From an uncultured Prevotella sp. (GTDB lineage: Bacteria > Bacteroidota > Bacteroidia > Bacteroidales > Bacteroidaceae): a stretch of 18,513 nt of DNA. The DNA lies in the NCBI GenBank assembly GCA_900543975.1, contig UQTI01000059.1, positions 1 to 18,513 of the forward strand. Reading direction: 5' to 3'. Shown piece after piece: positions 13,401-18,513 of this stretch. The notes below the pieces were generated by a model. The model had not been told where the DNA came from. It was given only the letters and a program-made list of their open reading frames with translations, and did not search any database. Within the stretch, counting starts at the first letter, position 1. Every line of letters begins with the position of its first letter. The position numbers and the translations under genes were made by a program.

Positions 13401-13845
13401 CTTCCGTGCCGGTGTTGACCTCAGGTTCGAGCGCGTCCTTGTCATATTTCTCCACGCGTTTCAGCTCCACGCCCGACGTCTTGTTTCGTCCCGTCTTTCC
13501 CAGCCTCATGCTTCCCGTAGGCACGCAGATCATGCGTTTTCTTCTTACGTTGCTGCTCACTGAAAACTCTTTCACGCTCTCAGCGGGCAGGCAAGAGATG
13601 GAGGGTTTGAAGATGCCGAGGTTAGGCAGCTTCACGGCGTTGCCGTCGAGCGTAATCTCCTTGATGCAGGTCGCCATGTCGTTGATCAGTCCAAGAATCT
13701 GTCCCTTGCTGTAAGAGCAGTTGTGCTTGCTCATGTGTTCAGCCAGCCCATCGGTGTCTACCGTCTCCGTGTGCACGGTCCGTGCATAGATCTTGCCGTT
13801 AAACTGGTCTTGTCGTTTGGCTTTGTAAAGTGCATAATAAATCAT
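13387..13845 (-). CDS. HU-like DNA-binding protein (HU-HIG type), second copy
   Basis: The protein has 152 residues and is a paralogue of the next gene in the cassette. It begins MIYYALYKAKRQDQFNGKIY. The helical half includes GLAEHMSKHNCSYSKGQILG (about 33-52), and the NLGIFKPSISCLPAE turn (about 74-88) is followed by a basic arm (SSNVRRKRMICVPTGSMRLG). The C-terminal tail is different in kind: Lys-rich, then acidic (KDALEPEVNTGTEEGEP). The tail's last codons lie inside a roughly 70-bp tandem repeat, so its length may vary among strains. The leader is purine-rich on the mRNA (13905-14040), and a promoter-like box lies at 14259-14290. It is expected to bind DNA; targets are unknown. It heads the HU-HU-holin-amidase cassette. 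Confidence 0.87.
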   Translation of the reverse strand: MIYYALYKAKRQDQFNGKIYARTVHTETVDTDGLAEHMSKHNCSYSKGQILGLINDMATCIKEITLDGNAVKLPNLGIFKPSISCLPAESVKEFSVSSNVRRKRMICVPTGSMRLGKTGRNKTSGVELKRVEKYDKDALEPEVNTGTEEGEP

Positions 13846-13904
13846 GATGGTTGTAAATATTTAGTTAAACATGTTGATGTCGTGTCTCTGCCGCTTCTTC
13901 TTTC

Positions 13905-14040
13905 AGCATCTTCTTTTAGCTTCTCTTTTCATCATCTTCTTTCAGCTTTCTCTTTTCATCTTCTTCTTTCAGCTTTCTCTTTTCATCTTCTTCTTTCATC
14001 TTCTTCTTTTCATCTTTCTCTTTTCATCTTTCATCTATCA
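13905..14040. repeat. Pyrimidine-rich repeats in the leader of the second HU gene
   Basis: Copies of TTCTTCTTTCAGCTTTCTC and TTTCATCTTCTTCTTTCATC follow one another with a period near 28 bases and then shorten. The transcript of the leftward HU gene would have a GAAAGAAGATGAAAAG-rich leader of well over 100 nt. The similar tract at 12290-12470 precedes the holin-like gene. Confidence 0.75.
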
Positions 14041-14258
14041 GTCGTCCGTCTTTCATGGCGTGTTGATTGATTTTATTTATATCAGTCCTCCATATGGGGC
14101 GTTTTGCCTTCATTGTAGCCCGTATCCGTCATTTTTGTGCCTTAGAGCCGTTATAGATGAAAATCTACGTTTCAGGGGCAAAAAATGTTGTTGCAGAGGC
14201 ATGAAAGAGAGCGTTTCACCATTATTGTCGATATGCGGCGTTTTGTTTTGTCACGATG

Positions 14259-14290
14259 CAAAGTTACGAATAATGCAGCGCGTTTGCAAC
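14259..14290 (-). promoter_or_regulatory. Putative promoter for the HU-HU-holin-amidase cassette
   Basis: Minus-strand TAACTTTG (14266 to 14259) matches TAnnTTTG exactly and is followed by CA. GTTG (14290 to 14287), a three-of-four match to TTTG, lies 20 bases upstream. The predicted transcript has a leader of about 400 nt, including the purine-rich tract, before the first HU start at 13845. Confidence 0.5.
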
Positions 14291-14378
14291 AGTTGTCGGT
14301 CAGTAGTGGTGCAAGCTTTAGCACTCGTCTTTGTAAGTGGTTTGCTTTCAGACAGATACAAGTTTTGTGATTTTTGTT

Positions 14379-14570
14379 TTTTGAATTGTGATTTTTGCGC
14401 TCGGCTCGTAGAGACGCTTGTCTAAGCAAGAATTGTGCGCTTCGCGCATTTTGAATTATTGAATTTTGAATTAGTTTTTCGTAAAAAATTCAAAATTTCA
14501 AAACTCAAAACTCGATAACTCAAAATCGGCTGAAAGCCGATAATTCAAAACTCAAAACTCAAAACTCAAA
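14379..14570. repeat. TTCAAAA block with an inverted copy of the 78-bp module
   Basis: TTTTTGCGCTCGGCTCGTAG, then AGACGCTTGTCTAAGCAAG, then GCGCTTCGCGC, then TTTTGAATTATTGAATTTTG is the reverse complement of the module at 7421-7498, with small changes. It continues with TTCAAAACTCAAAACTC units and the palindrome CGGCTGAAAGCCG. It lies between the divergent HU cassette and the R-M genes. Confidence 0.8.
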
Positions 14571-14571
14571 A

Positions 14572-14742
14572 CAGCGGTGTCAAAATGGGTCAAGGTCAAA
14601 ATGTGTCATTTTCGTTTTCGGATGTCCCGAAAGCCTCTATATAAAATATATATTTTTAATATATAATATTATATAGCCCCTTGACCGCATTTTCATTTTT
14701 CATTTTGACCCATTTTGACCTTGACCCATTTTGACACCGCTG
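14572..14742. mobile_element. MITE-like element with 32-bp perfect inverted ends
   Basis: 14572-14603 (CAGCGGTGTCAAAATGGGTC and on to CAAAATG) is exactly complementary to 14711-14742. The element is 171 bp long. Its centre is A/T-rich and contains a further imperfect palindrome (CTATATAAAATATATAT against ATATAATATTATATAG, about 14637-14677). It has no coding capacity. A solo right-arm copy at 3942-3980 shows it is dispersed. No clear target-site duplication is visible. The identity as a mobile element is inferred; a structural or regulatory inverted repeat is the alternative. Confidence 0.55.
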
Positions 14743-14967
14743 CCCATGCTGCCCTGTCTTTAAAAGATGCGCATTCTTGATGCCTGCATGTTTATAAAAG
14801 GCAGATACACAGATGTTTACGTTATGTGCTTAATAGGTGGTTCTGCTGCCGTCGTTCGCATAAGCCCGTTATGTTCTTTTTTTTGTTCCGTCGTCTTTTT
14901 TCTTCAAAAAGGGTTCCATGTGCAGCTTTTTCTTGCAAAACATAGCCCGTTTTTGATGAAAAAATGC
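14743..14967. other. Gap between the MITE-like element and the R-M promoter
   Basis: A plus-strand frame of 67 codons (14767-14970) exists but has no family resemblance, no A-rich start context and a Cys/Phe-rich composition. I see no supported gene here. The whole 13846-15131 gap holds the HU leader and promoter, the repeat blocks, the inverted-repeat element and the R-M leader. Confidence 0.5.
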
Positions 14968-14975
14968 TAACTTTG
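14968..14975 (+). promoter_or_regulatory. Putative -7 box (TAACTTTG) for the restriction-modification genes
   Basis: An exact match to TAnnTTTG, followed by CG. TTTG at 14952-14955 is too close (12 bases) for a standard -33 box. Transcription would start near 14981, giving a leader of about 150 nt. The leader includes an inverted repeat TTAAACG/CGTTTAA (about 14983-14989 and 15027-15033) and the short ORF at 15062. No controller (C) protein gene is present in the window. Confidence 0.5.
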
Positions 14976-15061
14976 CGTATAGCTTAAACGTTCGCAAGTG
15001 ACGTCAAACGCTTTGCGGCGTGCATTCGTTTAACGGCATGTAACCATGAAAGCCTAAAAAA

Positions 15062-15115
15062 ATGAAGGTTTGCCGACAAGCAGCATGCCCTTGGCTGGCG
15101 AGAACAATTTATTGA
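15062..15115 (+). CDS. Possible 17-residue leader peptide before the endonuclease gene
   Basis: The frame reads MKVCRQAACPWLARTIY and ends with TGA 16 bases before the endonuclease ATG. Its start context (CCTAAAAAAATGAAG) closely resembles that of the methyltransferase (TCTAAAAAAATGCAAG) and of the reductase at 189. This suggests ribosomes could start here and modulate endonuclease translation. No family is known; the evidence is only context and position. Confidence 0.35.
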   Translation: MKVCRQAACPWLARTIY

Positions 15116-15131
15116 CAAAAACGATGAAAGT

Positions 15132-16667
15132 ATGGCTGTGACAGAAGACAGAAAATATACAAAGGAGCAGATTTATACCCTTCTGGAGGGTGTGAAGGGC
15201 AAGACGTTAGGCGAGGTTGACACATCACGCCAGTTTGACCGCACGCTAAAGAGCGACAAGATTACCGGCATAGCCGGCGACGTCGTGGAGCAGTCGGTCT
15301 TTGGCTACGAGCGCGACAGCGACCAGGAATGTGACATCGAGATTGACGGCGTGTTGACCGAGCTCAAGACCACGGGCGTGCGCGTTCCCAAAAGCCTCTT
15401 GAAGAACGCACGAGGCAAGACGGGAGCTGCCTATAACGTGTTTCTTGGAGCGAAGGAAGGCATAACCATCACGAACGTCACCTTTGAACCGACCATCCAG
15501 ACCGTTTTTGACACCTCCCATTTTTGGGAAAAGTCGCAGCATCTGCTGATCGTGTTCTACGAATACCGGTCTTATGAGGTTGTTCCCGCTTCGGGCTACA
15601 AGAGTTTCCCCATCGTCGACTATTGCTACAACTCGTTCTCCTCAGACGAGAAGGCGAAGCTTCAGAATGATTGGGAGATTGTTCGCGACTATCTGCAAGC
15701 CGTCTATGACGAGTGTCACGACCCCTGTGAGCGCAACGAGCGCCTTGTGGGCTTCACGCATGTTCTTCGCCCGCAGCTGCTGCTGATAGAGCTTGTTCCG
15801 GGCTTTAAGCGCAGGGCATCAGGCAACTATCAGCGGCCGCGCTATAAGCTCAAGAAGACGTTTGTCGACTATATCGTGAGGGGCCATTTCGACAAGAGCA
15901 GAGCGTGCAGCGAGATTGTGCTGAAAGAGCCGTTCTCCAGCTTTGCGCAGCTCGATGCCCGTTGCCACGCGTTGACGCTCCTCTATAAGGGCAAGACGTT
16001 GCAGGAGCTGAAGCAGGAGCTGGGCATCGAGGGGGCTATGAAGAACGTTGCCGCCCAATGTGTCATACGCATGTTCGGCACAAGCTGCAAGCGCCTGAAC
16101 CAGATCTCCGACTTTACGAAAGCAGGTATAATAGCCAAGACCATAACCATGACGCCCCGGGACGGCAGGACGGAGGACATGAAGCTCTCTCACATCGACT
16201 TTGAGGAATGGGCCGACCGCGATGCCGACTTTGAAGACTCTGAGGTCTATTCTTACTTCTGTGAGCACAGCTTTCTCTGTCCCGTCTTCTGTGAGCACGA
16301 TGTCAAGGACCCCGACAAGACCACCTTTGAGGGCTTCAAGCGCTTCGCTTTTGACGAAGAGTTTATAGAGACAGAGGTGCGGCGCACATGGGACGATTCA
16401 AGAAGGCTGATCCACCAGAACGAGCTCGAGTGGGAATATGTCTATGACGACCAGGGCCGCAAACGCCGAAACGGCAGCGGAGCCTACATGGGCGCTCCCA
16501 ACTTTCCCAAGAGCTCTGGCTATAAAGTGTTTTTCCGTGGCGGCGCCGACGTGTCGAACGAGGAGTCGCGGACAGAGTGTGTCAACGGCATACGGATGCT
16601 GCCACAGTTTTTCTGGCTTAAGGGAACATATATTGCAAACAAATTAAAAGAAATTTCATACATCTAA
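15132..16667 (+). CDS. Type II restriction endonuclease, Sau3AI/MutH family (predicted GATC)
   Basis: A 511-residue cytoplasmic nuclease. The N-terminal MutH/Sau3AI-like domain shows GIAGDVVEQSVFGYERD (46-62), which holds the helix Glu (53), and ECDIEIDGVLTELKTTGV (66-83). Glu 77-X-Lys 79, with Asp 68 or Asp 72, forms the D...ExK metal-binding site. Positions 77 and 79 match the numbering of MutH Glu77/Lys79. A GARGKTG-like basic segment follows. The C-terminal half (about 290-511) contains a second, non-catalytic-looking region, as expected of the Sau3AI architecture (about 490 residues). Known family members cut GATC; specificity here is inferred. The gene is followed after 4 bp by a cytosine methyltransferase, which fits a Sau3AI-type pair. 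Base composition and codon use look similar to neighbouring genes, so there is no obvious sign of recent transfer. Confidence 0.88.
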   Translation: MAVTEDRKYTKEQIYTLLEGVKGKTLGEVDTSRQFDRTLKSDKITGIAGDVVEQSVFGYERDSDQECDIEIDGVLTELKTTGVRVPKSLLKNARGKTGAAYNVFLGAKEGITITNVTFEPTIQTVFDTSHFWEKSQHLLIVFYEYRSYEVVPASGYKSFPIVDYCYNSFSSDEKAKLQNDWEIVRDYLQAVYDECHDPCERNERLVGFTHVLRPQLLLIELVPGFKRRASGNYQRPRYKLKKTFVDYIVRGHFDKSRACSEIVLKEPFSSFAQLDARCHALTLLYKGKTLQELKQELGIEGAMKNVAAQCVIRMFGTSCKRLNQISDFTKAGIIAKTITMTPRDGRTEDMKLSHIDFEEWADRDADFEDSEVYSYFCEHSFLCPVFCEHDVKDPDKTTFEGFKRFAFDEEFIETEVRRTWDDSRRLIHQNELEWEYVYDDQGRKRRNGSGAYMGAPNFPKSSGYKVFFRGGADVSNEESRTECVNGIRMLPQFFWLKGTYIANKLKEISYI

Positions 16668-16671
16668 AAAA

Positions 16672-18420
16672 ATGCAAGATACAAACAAGGACAAGATAAG
16701 GGTAGTGGAGCTGTTTGCCGGTGTGGGCGGATTCAGAATAGGCCTGGAGGGTGCTTCAGATGTGTATGACACCGTCTGGAACAACCAGTGGGAACCCTCG
16801 ACCGTGCACCAGGACGCTTCGCTCGTCTACAAGGCACGCTTTGGTTCCAAGGGCCATTGCAACCAGGACATAAACACCGTGGCAACAGAAGACATTCCTG
16901 ACCATGACCTTCTTGTTGGCGGCTTCCCGTGCCAAGACTATTCGGTGGCCTCCACGCTAAGCCGCTCGGGCGGCATTGAAGGCAAGAAGGGTGTGTTGTG
17001 GTGGCAGATCTACCGCATTCTTGACGAGAAGGGGAGCAAGCGCCCGAGCTACCTTTTCTTCGAGAACGTGGACCGCTTGCTCGGTTCGCCTGCCAAGCAG
17101 CGCGGCCGCGACTTTGCCATCATTCTGGCATCGCTCGCCGACCTTGGCTACACGGTGGAGTGGCGTGTCATCAATGCTGCCCAATATGGCATGCCTCAGC
17201 GCCGCCGCCGCACCTACATCGTGGGCTATCGCGAGGGCTCGCCCGTGGCTGCCAAGGTGAGACAGCTCGCCGACTGGGTGCTCTATGACGGTGTCATGGC
17301 CAAGGCTTTTCCGTTCAGGGCCAAGGACGGCACGCGTTCCGAGTTTGACATTGAAGGAACGATAAAAGAGGTATCCGACAATTTCAACAAAGACGGCAAA
17401 ACCAGCCCGTGGGGCAATGCCGGCATAATGTGCGGCCGTCATGTCTTTTCTGTCGATGCCGACCCTGTGTATGAAGGTCCGACGACCACGCTGGGCGGGA
17501 TTGTCGTTGACGAGAGGTTCGTGCCCGAGGAGTTTTTCATACCGCAAGACGAGGTGGCAAGATGGGAGTATGAGAAGGGTGCAAAGAAGATTGAACGCAC
17601 ATCTAAGGAGGGCTTCAAGTATGTCTTCTCTGAGGGCGGAATGGCTTTCCCCGACTCGCTCGACAAGCCCTCGCGCACCATCATCACGGGCGAGGGCGGA
17701 GCAGCCGCTTCGCGCTTCAAGCATGTTGTCCTCACCCCTTCAGGCCGTTACCGGCGCCTCATACCGCTGGAGCTGGAGCGCCTGAACATGTTTCCCGACA
17801 ACCACACCTGCCACCCCGACGTGACCGACGGGCGCAGAGCGTTCCTTATGGGCAACGCCCTGGTGTGTGGCATCGTGCAGCAGGTGGGCAAGAGCCTCTA
17901 CCGCTTCATCTATGAGCAGGAGCCTGTGTCGACACACCCCATCGACATGAAGCGCGACAAGGAGCCGACGCTGGGTCTGGACCTGTTTTCACAGCTCAGC
18001 TCTGAGCTGAAGGTGAACAAGGTGAAGAAAAACTATGTGCTCGATATGACCAAGAACGTGCTTATTGGGTTTGTCAAGGCCGACAATGCCGACTATTTTC
18101 TTGACGGCGGCCAAAGCAAAATCTATTACACGGGAAAGACCAAATCGTTCCCCTCGACCATTGCCCTTAACAAGCTCTTCTATTTCATGCCTTACATAAA
18201 GGGCCGCGGCGTGAAAGACCTGTACCTCATACGCATTGCCCGCATAGGCTGCAAAGCCGAAATTTATCCTGAGCTTGGCGACAAGGAACCGCGACTGGTT
18301 TTTGAGCTCGAATATTTGGAAAGCCTGCCTTCTTATGTTATGATCAAACCAAACATCTTTAACACTTACCGCGACACGGTGTTGGGCAAGGTTATGGATG
18401 GCGACATTAAAAAAAACTGA
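16672..18420 (+). CDS. DNA cytosine-C5 methyltransferase of the R-M pair, with C-terminal extension
   Basis: A 582-residue modification enzyme expected to transfer a methyl group from S-adenosylmethionine to C5 of cytosine and protect the sites of the adjacent endonuclease. Motif I VELFAGVGGFRIGLEG is at 12-27; motif IV GGFPCQDYS at 83-91 holds catalytic Cys 87; motif VI FENVDRL is at 130-136; motif VIII QRRRRTYIVGY is at 176-186. A target-recognition region follows (about 187-330), then motif IX (RRLIPLELERLNMFPD, 361-376) and motif X (FLMGNALVCGIVQQVG, 391-406). An extra 160 or so residues (about 420-582) lie beyond the usual end of the fold, with TKSFPSTIALNKLFYFMPYI and LEYLESLPSYVMIKPN as the most conserved-looking parts; I do not recognise this domain. 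The start follows TCTAAAAAA, 4 bp after the endonuclease stop, so the two are co-transcribed. Confidence 0.94.
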   Translation: MQDTNKDKIRVVELFAGVGGFRIGLEGASDVYDTVWNNQWEPSTVHQDASLVYKARFGSKGHCNQDINTVATEDIPDHDLLVGGFPCQDYSVASTLSRSGGIEGKKGVLWWQIYRILDEKGSKRPSYLFFENVDRLLGSPAKQRGRDFAIILASLADLGYTVEWRVINAAQYGMPQRRRRTYIVGYREGSPVAAKVRQLADWVLYDGVMAKAFPFRAKDGTRSEFDIEGTIKEVSDNFNKDGKTSPWGNAGIMCGRHVFSVDADPVYEGPTTTLGGIVVDERFVPEEFFIPQDEVARWEYEKGAKKIERTSKEGFKYVFSEGGMAFPDSLDKPSRTIITGEGGAAASRFKHVVLTPSGRYRRLIPLELERLNMFPDNHTCHPDVTDGRRAFLMGNALVCGIVQQVGKSLYRFIYEQEPVSTHPIDMKRDKEPTLGLDLFSQLSSELKVNKVKKNYVLDMTKNVLIGFVKADNADYFLDGGQSKIYYTGKTKSFPSTIALNKLFYFMPYIKGRGVKDLYLIRIARIGCKAEIYPELGDKEPRLVFELEYLESLPSYVMIKPNIFNTYRDTVLGKVMDGDIKKN

Positions 18421-18426
18421 AAACCG

Positions 18427-18489
18427 ATGTCAATATTTAAATTTTACACATTCAAGAACGGAAAGTACGTATTTTTTATAAGTGATTGA
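18427..18489 (+). CDS. Possible 20-residue ORF after the methyltransferase
   Basis: A short frame beginning MSIFKFYTFKNGKY starts 6 bp after the methyltransferase stop and ends in TGA at 18487-18489. The spacing would fit an operon, but the length and the absence of a known family leave it doubtful. The gene could also be the start of a broken longer one. Confidence 0.2.
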   Translation: MSIFKFYTFKNGKYVFFISD

Positions 18490-18491
18490 GA

Positions 18492-18513
18492 ATGAGATAA
18501 GTTTTTATCTCAT
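18492..18513. terminator. Perfect 9-bp hairpin at the window end
   Basis: ATGAGATAA-GTTT-TTATCTCAT is a perfect 9-bp stem with a four-base loop, about 70 bases after the methyltransferase stop. It is A/T-rich and may be a terminator for the R-M operon or the start of another repeat element. The window ends at its last base, so the downstream T-run cannot be judged. Confidence 0.5.

Noticed and set aside
13217..13714. 165-codon plus-strand frame with repeated GPRSEAYGSPS-like segments
   Set aside because: The repetition comes from the roughly 70-bp DNA array, and the rest is antisense to the HU gene.
14767..14970. 67-codon plus-strand frame upstream of the R-M genes
   Set aside because: No A-rich start context and no family resemblance; it overlaps the proposed R-M promoter box.

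Overview
The window looks like a piece of a Bacteroidota chromosome, most likely a Prevotellaceae member (Prevotella in the broad sense). This rests on family content (a DUF4954-type protein, HU-HIG histone-like proteins next to a T7-lysozyme-like amidase, HflX, a Bacteroidota-style M16 protease), on A-rich start contexts without Shine-Dalgarno sequences, and on several matches to the Bacteroidota -7 promoter box TAnnTTTG. The species cannot be named from sequence reading alone.

Layout. Positions 1-1560 hold two rightward genes for redox-type proteins: an FMN-binding flavodoxin-like reductase and a small C_GCAxxG_C_C-family protein. They end convergently against a leftward Zn/Cd/Pb-type P-type ATPase with a His-rich N-terminus (1676-3703). 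Then come an exported M16 metalloprotease (4205-7114, leftward) and a probable leftward operon of hflX followed by a DUF4954 left-handed beta-helix protein (10818 to 7662). A leftward cassette follows (13845 to 11306): two HU-like proteins, a small two-helix membrane protein resembling a holin, and an N-acetylmuramoyl-L-alanine amidase. The right end (15132-18420) is a rightward type II restriction-modification pair: a Sau3AI/MutH-like endonuclease and a cytosine-C5 methyltransferase, predicted by family resemblance to act at GATC.

The most unusual feature is the intergenic DNA. Almost every gap is filled with repeats: GTGAARA-type long hairpins, TTCAAAA-type repeats with GC-rich palindromes, a 34-bp perfect inverted repeat, a MITE-like element with 32-bp perfect inverted ends, an 8-bp tandem array, a 15-bp array in the hflX leader, 12-bp and roughly 70-bp arrays between the two HU genes, and long pyrimidine tracts. 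Several repeats abut stop codons, and some supply the stop codon or last residues of the gene.

The genes appear to work in small independent units: redox and metal handling on the left, ribosome/GTPase functions with hflX in the middle, a phage-lysis-like HU/holin/amidase group, and an R-M defence pair. The best candidates for something undescribed are (1) the HU-HU-membrane protein-amidase cassette, with an intrinsic terminator just upstream of the membrane protein gene, (2) the C-terminal extension on the methyltransferase and the 17-codon leader ORF before the endonuclease, and (3) the dispersed repeats that reach into gene 3' ends. None of these can be proven novel without database searches.
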